Positions 1 through 6,207 of a DNA stretch of 7,271 nucleotides are shown here, one piece after another; the first letter of the stretch is position 1, and every line of letters starts with the position of its first letter. The stretch is taken from contig JAOUGF010000098.1 of the NCBI GenBank assembly GCA_029857925.1, positions 1 to 7,271 on the forward strand, read 5' to 3'. The translations under genes were made by a program, and so were the position numbers. Source of the stretch: Gammaproteobacteria bacterium. Lineage in GTDB: Bacteria > Pseudomonadota > Gammaproteobacteria > S012-40. The notes beneath the pieces are model-generated. The model saw only the letters and a list, made by a program, of their open reading frames with translations, did not search any database and was not told the DNA's origin.

Positions 1-763
1 AACCGGCGCATTGGATAAATGCGACATTCTTGGCTTCCATACCGTCGGACGGGCGCACCAGTTTGCCGCCGGTAGGGCCAAAGGGGTCCATCATGCGTTC
101 GAATTCGACGTTGGTCACGACATTTTTAAAACGCCCATAGCCATAAGGCTGTATCTTGGCGGCGTTATAGGGTTTCCAGCCGGTGGCCCATATAATGGCG
201 CCCGCCTTCAATGTCAGGGTTTGTTCTTTATCTTCGAGGTTGATCGCGTTGACCGGGCACGCGGCCTTGGCCTTTTGCGCGTCGGCGGAGCCTAGCATGC
301 GCGCGTCTAACACATAGCGTTGCGGATAGGCCATATTGAAGGGGAGGTATGCACCCTTGCGTTTTTTCATACCGTAATTATATTCGTCGTCAAATGTAGT
401 CTCAACCGCTTGTGCGCATGCACCGCAGGCGGTGCAGTGTTCGCTGACAAACCGCGGGCTAAGTTTGACGGTTACGCTGTAATTGCCGGTGTCCCCTTGG
501 ACCTGTGTGACCTCAGCCAGCGTAATGACTTGTAGATTTTTATTGGCTTTCAAGCGGCGCAGGTTGATTTCCAGGCCACAATTAGGCATACACAATTTCG
601 GAAAATATTTATATAACTGGCTGACGCGCCCGCCGATTGAAGGGTTTTTTTCAATTAATATGACGTGTTTTCCGGTTTCAGCGGCCTCAATGGCGGCGGT
701 CATGCCGCTAATACCGCCCCCGATCACCAGGATCGTTTGGTTTGTTGCTATAGATACACCCAT
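1..763 (-). CDS. qmoA: QmoA-like HdrA-family FAD/Fe-S protein, N-terminal part (cut by window edge)
   Basis: This is the first 254 residues of an HdrA-family flavoprotein that best fits QmoA. QmoA is a cytoplasmic subunit of the Qmo complex, which exchanges electrons between APS reductase (AprAB) and the quinone pool; in sulfur oxidisers it is thought to work in the sulfite-oxidising direction. Seen: a dinucleotide-binding glycine motif VIGGGISG near residues 13-20, an acidic end of the second beta strand (LIEKN), GGRVSQLYKYFPKLCMPNCG with Cys58 and Cys62, a CTACGAC cluster (Cys110/113/116), the HdrA/QmoA-type block DDEYNYGMKKRKGAYLP, a lone CP at 169-170, IWATGWKPY, and a terminal QCAG. I infer that Cys169 completes a single [4Fe-4S] site. 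Full QmoA is about 410 residues, so the C-terminal part is missing only because the window ends. ATG 763 is chosen because family members begin just before the glycine motif; GGGAGG lies 11 bases upstream, a long spacer. HdrA of another complex is the main alternative; the short N-terminus argues against QmoB. Confidence 0.87.
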   Translation of the reverse strand, partial: MGVSIATNQTILVIGGGISGMTAAIEAAETGKHVILIEKNPSIGGRVSQLYKYFPKLCMPNCGLEINLRRLKANKNLQVITLAEVTQVQGDTGNYSVTVKLSPRFVSEHCTACGACAQAVETTFDDEYNYGMKKRKGAYLPFNMAYPQRYVLDARMLGSADAQKAKAACPVNAINLEDKEQTLTLKAGAIIWATGWKPYNAAKIQPYGYGRFKNVVTNVEFERMMDPFGPTGGKLVRPSDGMEAKNVAFIQCAG

Positions 764-774
764 AAATACAACTG

Positions 775-780
775 CCTCCC
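775..780 (-). promoter_or_regulatory. Shine-Dalgarno sequence of qmoA
   Basis: GGGAGG on the minus strand lies 11 bases before ATG 763. The motif is strong but the spacer is longer than the usual 5-9 bases. It still supports ATG 763 over the in-frame ATG at 850, where the GGAGG sits only one base from the start. Confidence 0.55.
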
Positions 781-837
781 TTGCTATAGACAGGGCGCGG
801 GGAGGGGAACTGCGTTTGTTATAACGTTTTGTTTCCC

Positions 838-860
838 GCCCTAGAGGCATACCTCCGGGC
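838..860 (-). other. Hairpin in the putative qmoA leader
   Basis: On the minus strand GCCCGGAGG, loop TATG, CCTCT-A-GGGC folds into a nine-pair stem with one G-U pair and a single bulged A. It is not followed by T's on either strand, so it is not a standard terminator. It masks a GGAGG and carries an in-frame ATG in its loop. A role in mRNA stability or translation control is only a guess. Confidence 0.4.
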
Positions 861-892
861 ACTCCTCGGCGCCGATATAAAACTCAAGGCCC

Positions 893-898
893 ATTATA
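893..898 (-). promoter_or_regulatory. qmoA: Candidate -10 box for qmoA
   Basis: A perfect TATAAT on the minus strand would place transcription start near 886, giving a leader of about 120 bases. At 16-18 base spacing upstream there is no good TTGACA-like -35 element, so if real it would be weak or activator-dependent. A second TATAAT at 1018-1023 is an alternative and also lacks a good -35. Confidence 0.3.
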
Positions 899-1074
899 GG
901 GAATTGCCGCTACGCAGCATAGCATTCAAAGTACAGAAATTTTTGATGCCGACATAAATTTACAACTTTAGACGCGGTGTTGGAATAGCTGAGCGCGGGA
1001 ATAGGCATTAGCAATTTATTATATATTAATGTTATTGGTGGCGTTGGGAAGGGTGTAACGTGGATGTGTGGCGT

Positions 1075-1467
1075 CTAATTGCGTTGTACAGTAAAGCCCG
1101 GTCCTACAAATTGTTTCAAGTCAACACGTAGGCGCTGGGCGCCCCAGCCGTGAATTTTGTCATGCGCCTCCACGAAGACCACGCTTTGATCCGGTGCGAT
1201 AAACACGCCGTCGAGGTCGCGCGTGAAAGGTTGCTCATCTTCGTGAGGGTGCTGCAGATTGCGTAGCGCGAGGATTTCACCTCGGCTATCCACTACACGC
1301 CAGGCATCTGCGTAATGGTCCCATCCGCTGTCGGCATGGCGAAGTGTGACCGCTATCGTCCATTTGGTATTATGCAATAAAAAATCGGCATGTAGGATTT
1401 GTACCTCGCCCGCGTATACGTTGGAGGTGAGCACACTCAACATTAAACATGTCAGATAGGATTTCAA
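1075..1467 (-). CDS. Small exported protein of unknown function
   Basis: A 130-residue protein with a clear signal peptide (MKSYLTCLMLSVLTSNVYA, predicted cleavage after residue 19), leaving a mature domain of about 111 residues. The mature part is rich in charged and aromatic residues, with conserved-looking blocks TLRHADSGWDHYADAWRVVD (residues 41-60), HPHEDEQPFTR (73-83) and VEAHDKIHGWG (99-109). I recall similar hypothetical periplasmic proteins in proteobacteria but cannot name a family or function. The several histidines and acids could suggest metal binding, which is speculation. Start choice: TTG 1467 has AAGGAG seven bases upstream and gives an ideal signal peptide. ATG 1488 would add seven residues (MSSRSGG) and has no good Shine-Dalgarno. 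It is read toward qmoA but 311 bases away, so co-transcription is doubtful; it is divergent from motA. Confidence 0.78.
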   Translation of the reverse strand: MKSYLTCLMLSVLTSNVYAGEVQILHADFLLHNTKWTIAVTLRHADSGWDHYADAWRVVDSRGEILALRNLQHPHEDEQPFTRDLDGVFIAPDQSVVFVEAHDKIHGWGAQRLRVDLKQFVGPGFTVQRN

Positions 1468-1474
1468 TCCGCCG

Positions 1475-1480
1475 CTCCTT
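1475..1480 (-). promoter_or_regulatory. Shine-Dalgarno that selects a TTG start
   Basis: AAGGAG on the minus strand, with a 7-base spacer to TTG 1467. The motif lies inside the longer reading frame that starts at ATG 1488, so it argues for the shorter protein. Confidence 0.6.
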
Positions 1481-1551
1481 GACGACATTCAGAGCCCAAC
1501 AACTATAGCGTAACACGTTGGATAATATTGTTCGAGCTAGCGACCCGCGTA

Positions 1552-1567
1552 TGGCATACGACATGCC
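1552..1567 (+). promoter_or_regulatory. Candidate sigma-54 (-24/-12) promoter of motAB, overlapping a palindrome
   Basis: TGGCATACGACATGCC matches the RpoN consensus TGGCAYR-N4-TTGCW at the -24 GG and -12 GC with correct spacing; only the first and last bases of the -12 block differ. Transcription would start near 1578, leaving about 26 bases before the motA ATG, a sensible leader. The same bases form an inverted repeat (GGCAT-5-ATGCC), so a dimeric regulator site is an alternative reading. Confidence 0.4.
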
Positions 1568-1603
1568 TATATTGATGCTAAACCAGACGTTGGCAGGGTG
1601 CGT

Positions 1604-2407
1604 ATGCGACATAGTTTTACCACAATATTTGGCATAATTCTAGGTGTAGGTGTTTGTATCTCCATCGTAATGCTCAGCGGAAACCCGAGTGGTTTTCTGA
1701 ATATACCTTCTCTTGTCGTCGTCGTGGGCGGGACACTGGCCGCGACCTTGATTAAATTTCCTGGGCGGCAAATTAGTGCCGCATTACGCGCGGCGGTCGC
1801 ATTGGTGGCAAGAAATGCCGTTGAATCTCCGCAACAGTTATTGCAGTTGGCGCAACGCTTGGCAGCAGTCTCGCGTCAGCATGGGGTGTTGGCCTTGGAG
1901 GCGCAAAAAGTAGCGAATCCCTTTTTTCGTAAGGGTATCCAGATGTGCGCTGATCAAATTTCCTTGGATAAGGTCCGCCGCGTATTGCTAGAGGAAATGG
2001 AAATGGCGGCAGAACGCGACGAACAAGGGCAGAAAGTGTTTCGTGGCATCGCAGATTCCGCGCCCGCGTTTGGCATTATAGGTACGGTCGTTGGGCTGGT
2101 GGATTTATTGGGTCACATGGATGATCCGTATCGCCTTGGTCCGGCGATGGCAATCGCTTTGTTAACGACTCTTTACGGTGCCTTGATTGCACACCTGGTT
2201 GCGTTGCCCATTGCAGATCGTTTAGAAGCGATGAGTCTATACGAACGGATGAATAAAATGCTGATAATTGAGGGCGTAGCGGCGATATATGAGGGGCAGC
2301 ACCCCGTGGTTATGCGCGATATGCTGGCGCCGTATGTCGTAACCCAGTCCGAAGAAATTGAACCGGCTCAACCCAGGCGTAGTTGGCGATTGGGTGGTGG
2401 AAAATGA
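1604..2407 (+). CDS. motA: MotA/PomA-type stator ion-channel subunit
   Basis: A 267-residue inner-membrane protein close to the usual MotA/PomA length of about 250-290. With MotB it forms the ion-conducting stator that drives flagellar rotation. Seen: TM1 about 7-25 and TM2 about 33-50 with the VVVGGTLAATLIKF motif, a long cytoplasmic loop (about 55-150) with the AAERDEQG segment, then TM3 with DSAPAFGIIGTVVGLV (151-166) and TM4 with GPAMAIALLTTLYGA (179-193) followed by LPIADRL. Pro154 and Pro202 sit where E. coli MotA has the two prolines important for torque. The overall pattern is PomA-like, with threonines at 161 and 188-189, as in Na+-driven stators; the ion cannot be settled from this. 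ATG 1604 is preferred because AGGG lies five bases upstream; GTG 1598 would add two residues. The stop overlaps the motB start. Confidence 0.94.
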   Translation: MRHSFTTIFGIILGVGVCISIVMLSGNPSGFLNIPSLVVVVGGTLAATLIKFPGRQISAALRAAVALVARNAVESPQQLLQLAQRLAAVSRQHGVLALEAQKVANPFFRKGIQMCADQISLDKVRRVLLEEMEMAAERDEQGQKVFRGIADSAPAFGIIGTVVGLVDLLGHMDDPYRLGPAMAIALLTTLYGALIAHLVALPIADRLEAMSLYERMNKMLIIEGVAAIYEGQHPVVMRDMLAPYVVTQSEEIEPAQPRRSWRLGGGK

Positions 2408-3147
2408 ATGCGACTCAAGGCCGCTACGTCAGTTACAACGAATTGCGCCGTCTGTTGGTGCATAGACGTGTTCCAAAGATCGGTAGAATGCCGCCGTGGA
2501 GTCTGACGTTCGCCGATTTGATGATGCTACTGTTGACCTTTTTTGTGTTGTTATCGTCGTTATCTGAAATTGACAGGGAAAAATATCGCATGATGGCGGA
2601 AAGCGCACAAAAGTTACCACCGGCATCGACACCAAAGATGCAACCCGCGCCTATGCCTTTACCACCCGCACGATTGACGGAACAGGCATATGTGCTGTGG
2701 GCGCAGGAAGCGTTGCAACAAGAACTTCACGACAGCAATTTAGAGATTGAACACCGTGATGGGCAGATGGTGTTGCGTATAGGCGAACGTGTCGCGTTTC
2801 CTTCCGCGAGCGCGGAAATTAACGCAAACTTTTTCCCCACGTTGGTTAAGATCGCGAAAATTCTTGAAAAAGCAGAGGGTCGCATCGTGGTGGCGGGGCA
2901 TAGTGACGACATACCGATACATACGTTTAAATTCCCTTCTAATTGGGAGTTGTCCAGCGCGCGCGCGGCGGCGGTCATACAGGCATTGATGATGAATGCG
3001 ACCCTACCGAAACAGCGTTTGCTTGTAGAAGGGTATGCGGATTCCGCTCCGCTGGTGGCCAATGATTCTTTAGAACACCGTGCGCGCAATCGGCGAGTGG
3101 AGATTCGTGTAGTCACAGGCGCACCCCGTTCGGTGGAACAACCCTAG
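2404..3147 (+). CDS. motB: MotB/PomB-type stator subunit with OmpA-like peptidoglycan-binding domain
   Basis: A 247-residue partner of the preceding MotA. Seen: a basic cytoplasmic N-terminus, one membrane segment (about 31-53, PPWSLTFADLMMLLLTFF) containing Asp38 in the FADL motif, the ion-binding aspartate of the family. A plug/linker region rich in Pro (about 60-95) follows, then an OmpA-like domain (about 121-237) with GHSDD, SNWELSSARA and RARNRRVEI, which anchors stators to peptidoglycan. The first of these is usually GHTDN/D, so Ser here is a mild variant. The start ATG 2404 overlaps the motA stop (ATGA), implying translational coupling; a weak GGTGG lies three bases before it. An in-frame TTG at 2383 inside motA is less likely. 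No other flagellar gene is in view. The normal lengths and lack of ZorC/ZorD argue against a Zorya defence pair. Confidence 0.94.
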   Translation: MNATQGRYVSYNELRRLLVHRRVPKIGRMPPWSLTFADLMMLLLTFFVLLSSLSEIDREKYRMMAESAQKLPPASTPKMQPAPMPLPPARLTEQAYVLWAQEALQQELHDSNLEIEHRDGQMVLRIGERVAFPSASAEINANFFPTLVKIAKILEKAEGRIVVAGHSDDIPIHTFKFPSNWELSSARAAAVIQALMMNATLPKQRLLVEGYADSAPLVANDSLEHRARNRRVEIRVVTGAPRSVEQP

Positions 3148-3182
3148 CCGGGACAAATATTAGAAATTTGGTTAGTTACGCC

Positions 3183-3196
3183 ACGTCTTGAGACGT
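3183..3196. repeat. Perfect short inverted repeat
   Basis: ACGTCT-TG-AGACGT, a 6-base perfect dyad with a 2-base centre, 36 bases after the motB stop. The loop is too tight for a good RNA hairpin and no T run follows, so it could be a protein-binding dyad or chance. Confidence 0.3.
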
Positions 3197-3200
3197 CCTT

Positions 3201-3268
3201 TGGCCTATGACTGCGTCAGCCTTCGCGCAATATATTCAAGGTATAGCTGCGGATAGGCCACGTTTTTT
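3201..3268 (+). terminator. Possible intrinsic terminator after motAB
   Basis: TGGCCTAT (3201-3208) pairs perfectly with ATAGGCCA (3253-3260), and TTTTTT follows at 3263-3268. The 44-base interior can form a further weak helix (CAG/CTG plus CCTT/AAGG). The T run points to plus-strand termination, which fits motAB. The wide spacing of the outer stem is atypical, so confidence is moderate. Confidence 0.4.
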
Positions 3269-3294
3269 GCATCGGATACCTGGTCTTCGCGCAA
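3221..3294 (+). repeat. Pair of 10-base direct repeats CTTCGCGCAA
   Basis: CTTCGCGCAA occurs at 3221-3230 and again at 3285-3294, 64 bases apart start to start, in the gap between the converging motB and kinase genes. The flanks differ. An exact 10-mer repeat within 200 bases is unlikely by chance, but two copies are too few to define an element. Confidence 0.4.
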
Positions 3295-3303
3295 ATCACT
3301 TGT

Positions 3304-3320
3304 GTAACGTGAATCGTTAC
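3304..3320. repeat. Inverted repeat downstream of the kinase gene
   Basis: GTAACG-TGAAT-CGTTAC, a perfect 6-base stem with a 5-base loop, 29 bases past the kinase stop codon on the minus strand. No T run follows on either strand, so it is at best a weak 3' hairpin. Confidence 0.3.
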
Positions 3321-3348
3321 TAACGTAGTTCAAAGTAATACCAATTGA

Positions 3349-6207
3349 TCAAAAGACGGGCGGTTGTCCCGCTGTAGGCAATTTCCCGTGTTCAGCTAAT
3401 TCCAATAGACGCCGACTTTGTGCAAGCAATTCTTCAAAGGCACTGACTACGTCACCTGGCTTTTGCCCTTTTAATATTAGTTCAACCGATTTTGCGGCCT
3501 CGTTGAGCGCGAGCGTTCCACAATAACTGGAGCCGCCTGCAAGTTTATGGGCCAGACGCTGGATTTCAGCCATTTCCTGCGCAGCAAACGCTAAACGTAA
3601 GGCATCGGTTTGGTGGGCAAGATCTGCGAGTAGTAAGCCCACCGCTTTTTGCCATATCTCTGGCTTTCCGAGAGCCGCTTTGACGCCTGCGACAGGGTCT
3701 ATGATAGGCAAGGTTGTTGTAGATGCAGTATCGCGTGGGGCGGAGGACATCTTGGAATTCTCCTCAGGTTTAGTTTGTGCAGCCGTATCGCGAGGTCCGG
3801 TCCAACGTTGAAATGCTGCACGTAACGCGGTTTCATCAATCGGTTTGGAGAGGTAGTCATCCATGCCCGCTGCCAAATAGCGCTCACGGTCTCCTCCCAA
3901 GGCATTGGCGGTCAGAGCGACGATCGGTACGCGGGCAAACTGCGTATTTAACGCGCGAATGCGTTTTGTAGCTTCAATTCCGTCCATTATAGGCATGTGC
4001 ACATCCATTAAGACAAGGTCGAAGTCTGTTCGCGATACCGCATCTAGCGCGCGTTGTCCGTTATCTGCGGTCTCGACTTCCGCGCCCAAATCAACAACGA
4101 GGATGGATGCAAGTTGACGATTGATTTCATTGTCATCTACGACCAAAACGCGGACGCGTTTTTCGTTGCTTTGAGTATGTAAAATATTGGGAGGTGACTT
4201 ACTAGTAGTTTTTTTGTCAATTTGAATAAAATTGTTTACCAATTCATCAAATAAATCTGAGCTCTTTATAGGTTTGAAAATACAGTTGTCGTACCCCAAA
4301 TCCGCCATTGCTTCGTGCGTATAACCGCCGCTTAAGTTTGCGAGTAGTAAAAGGTGAATATTTTTTCCACCCAATGCGCGGATGTGGGTTGCGAATTCAG
4401 CCACATCAGGTTCAGCCAATTTTTGATCCACCAACACTGCGTTGAACATCAAACGGTGAGCGGAAATTCGGGATAGTGCGTCGAAGGCGGCGGGAGCGGA
4501 ATTTACGCGCTCTACCGATAGACCCCATGCGTCTAGATTTTCTAACAGTGAGTCACCGATAAAATCATTGGAGGTTACTACCAGCGCGCGTAACGCGGCG
4601 AGGCTTTGGCGAGCGTGCTCCGCCACAGTAACGCCGTTTCCGGGCGAGAGCGACATTGTGAGCGTAAAAGATGTTCCGTTCCCTGGGGTGCTTTCAACGG
4701 AAATTCTGCCGCCCATCATTTCCATAAGGCGTTTAGAAATAGCGAGGCCCAAACCTGTGCCGCCGTGTTTGCGCGTGGTGGAATTGTCGGCTTGCGTAAA
4801 CGGTTGAAAGAGGTTTTCGATCACCTCAGACGGCATGCCGATTCCGGTGTCACTTACGCTGACGGATATGTCAAATTTTCCGGCATTCTCCAAAGCTTCT
4901 AAGCGTACAGTAACGCTGCCCTGATCCGTGAATTTGACCGCGTTTCCAACTAGATTGGAAACCACTTGGGTAATACGCCCTGGGTCACCGCGTAGCGATA
5001 TCGGGGGCGTAGGAGGGCAGGTTAAAATGATATCTATACCCTTGCTATCCGCATTGGCGGCATGCAAGGTAACTGCATTTTCTACGGCGGCGCAAAGATC
5101 AAACTCAATCTCTTCCAGGTTGAGTTTTCCCGCTTCCATTTTTGAAAAATCCAAGACGTCGTTAATGACCGAAAGTAACGTACGTGCAGAGATATTTATC
5201 GTTTTCAGGTATTCTCGTTGTGTCGCATCGAGCGGGGTCTTGTTCATTAGACTTAAAAAACCCAAAATCCCATTCAGCGGCGTGCGAATTTCGTGACTGA
5301 CACTTGCCAGAAAAATGCTTTTTGCTTGATTGGCAGCCTCCGCGCTGATACGGCCGCGTACCGCTTCTTCTTTTTCCAGGTCACGCAGACGAACCCCGGA
5401 AATCGCCGCGTTAATAGCATCGCTGATGGCGATGATTTCGCTATCGATAGAACTCGTGGTGACTGTTACATCAAAATCTCCACGTGCAACCAACCCTAAA
5501 GGTGCTTCCAATTCTACGAGCGGTTGTAACGCATTGCGCATATTGCGGCGACCAATATATACGGCCAGTGCCGCGAATACGAGCAACAATATCGCGATAT
5601 AGGAAATCGCCCGTCTGACCATCGTCAGCGCGGGTTGAAGATCCATGCCGATTTCCATCCAACCGATGGTATGGGTTGTTTCGTTTGATTTGCTTGTGTC
5701 TTCAAAGTCCAGCAAATCATCTTGCTGCATAGTATGTGTGCGAATCGGCGCGATTGCGCTAATATATCTTACCATTCCCAACGTGCGTTCAATATGCAAG
5801 GGCTGCGGTGGGTTGGCCTCGGCGCGTGCGCGCAGACCCACGTCCAGCGACCCCACCGGAGGGGCAATATTGGACTTGTGGTACTCTCCGATGATTCGTT
5901 GTCCATTTGCGTCAAGATAACGCACAAAGCCGATCCCAGCAAAGCGATCCGCTTCCTCGCGCACATGGTGGATCGCGGTCTCTACATCGCCAAAATAGAA
6001 TTGCACTGCAAGTTCGTCGAAGCGAGGAAGAAATTGAGTGGCTTGGCGGCTCAGACCTTGCTCAATGATATAATGGGTGAACCACCACAGACTCACGACG
6101 GTAGCCCCGTAACCAAGGAGTATCCAGACTAGAAACAGGTTTACGACGCGGCTAGCGAGGTGTGATCGGCTAAGCGAACGAGTAAGTTTAAAAAATCTAC
6201 GAGCCAT
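3349..6207 (-). CDS. BarA/GacS-type tripartite hybrid sensor histidine kinase
   Basis: A 952-residue inner-membrane kinase. Domains seen: TM1 about 21-43; a periplasmic sensor of about 150 residues (45-197); TM2 about 200-220; HAMP about 219-275; HisKA with SHEIRTPLNG (His305); HATPase_c with N-box NLVGNAVKFT (418-427), DTGIGM (453-458) and GGTGLGL (482-488); a degenerate receiver (about 537-660, Asp594, Lys645); a complete receiver (685-800, Asp691/692, Asp735, Thr766, Lys788); and an HPt domain with LAHKLAGGSSYCG (His887). This is the order of BarA/GacS, which phosphorylate a UvrY/GacA-type regulator through a His-Asp-His relay; the sensor part does not resemble E. coli BarA as I recall it. 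The ATG overlaps the upstream binding-protein gene by 11 bases, with GGAAGG eight bases before the start inside that gene. This suggests coupled synthesis and a shared input. The linker before HPt contains a doubled PRDTA motif. No frameshift is visible. Confidence 0.94.
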   Translation of the reverse strand: MARRFFKLTRSLSRSHLASRVVNLFLVWILLGYGATVVSLWWFTHYIIEQGLSRQATQFLPRFDELAVQFYFGDVETAIHHVREEADRFAGIGFVRYLDANGQRIIGEYHKSNIAPPVGSLDVGLRARAEANPPQPLHIERTLGMVRYISAIAPIRTHTMQQDDLLDFEDTSKSNETTHTIGWMEIGMDLQPALTMVRRAISYIAILLLVFAALAVYIGRRNMRNALQPLVELEAPLGLVARGDFDVTVTTSSIDSEIIAISDAINAAISGVRLRDLEKEEAVRGRISAEAANQAKSIFLASVSHEIRTPLNGILGFLSLMNKTPLDATQREYLKTINISARTLLSVINDVLDFSKMEAGKLNLEEIEFDLCAAVENAVTLHAANADSKGIDIILTCPPTPPISLRGDPGRITQVVSNLVGNAVKFTDQGSVTVRLEALENAGKFDISVSVSDTGIGMPSEVIENLFQPFTQADNSTTRKHGGTGLGLAISKRLMEMMGGRISVESTPGNGTSFTLTMSLSPGNGVTVAEHARQSLAALRALVVTSNDFIGDSLLENLDAWGLSVERVNSAPAAFDALSRISAHRLMFNAVLVDQKLAEPDVAEFATHIRALGGKNIHLLLLANLSGGYTHEAMADLGYDNCIFKPIKSSDLFDELVNNFIQIDKKTTSKSPPNILHTQSNEKRVRVLVVDDNEINRQLASILVVDLGAEVETADNGQRALDAVSRTDFDLVLMDVHMPIMDGIEATKRIRALNTQFARVPIVALTANALGGDRERYLAAGMDDYLSKPIDETALRAAFQRWTGPRDTAAQTKPEENSKMSSAPRDTASTTTLPIIDPVAGVKAALGKPEIWQKAVGLLLADLAHQTDALRLAFAAQEMAEIQRLAHKLAGGSSYCGTLALNEAAKSVELILKGQKPGDVVSAFEELLAQSRRLLELAEHGKLPTAGQPPVF

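Larger units (their letters stand above)
764..1074. other. 311-base intergenic leader region between the exported protein gene and qmoA
   Basis: No convincing gene lies here on either strand. Reading the minus strand toward qmoA, it contains an AT-rich stretch (about 1013-1036), two TATAAT hexamers (1018-1023 and 893-898), and a 9-pair hairpin (838-860). It therefore looks like the promoter and a long leader for qmoA plus the 3' flank of the upstream gene. No clear intrinsic terminator for the upstream gene was found: no GC stem followed by a T run on the minus strand. Confidence 0.6.

Noticed and set aside
11..824. Plus-strand open frames opposite qmoA
   Set aside because: They are antisense to a well-recognised QmoA reading frame, have no family resemblance and overlap each other.
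763..850. Longer qmoA starting at the in-frame ATG 850
   Set aside because: GGAGG lies only one base before that ATG and is buried in a hairpin, and the added 29 residues look unlike a conserved N-terminus; QmoA-type proteins begin just before the glycine motif.
968..1078. Inverted repeat TTAGACGC ... GCGTCTAA flanking the end of the exported protein gene
   Set aside because: The arms are 95 bases apart and 8 bases long, which is expected by chance in a region of this size; no T run supports a terminator.
1370..1612. Minus-strand open frame spanning the divergent region and the signal peptide of the exported protein
   Set aside because: It overlaps both the better-supported exported protein and the motA start, with no domain or ribosome site.
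2429..3116. Minus-strand open frames inside motB
   Set aside because: They lie opposite the clear MotB/OmpA-like coding frame and encode no recognisable protein.
1604..3147. Zorya-type ZorA/ZorB defence pair
   Set aside because: MotA lacks the long C-terminal tail of ZorA, both proteins match ordinary PomA/PomB lengths and motifs, and no ZorC/D/E gene is next to them.
3777..6132. Numerous plus-strand open frames opposite the hybrid kinase
   Set aside because: All are shadows of an intact 952-residue kinase with every expected motif in the minus frame.
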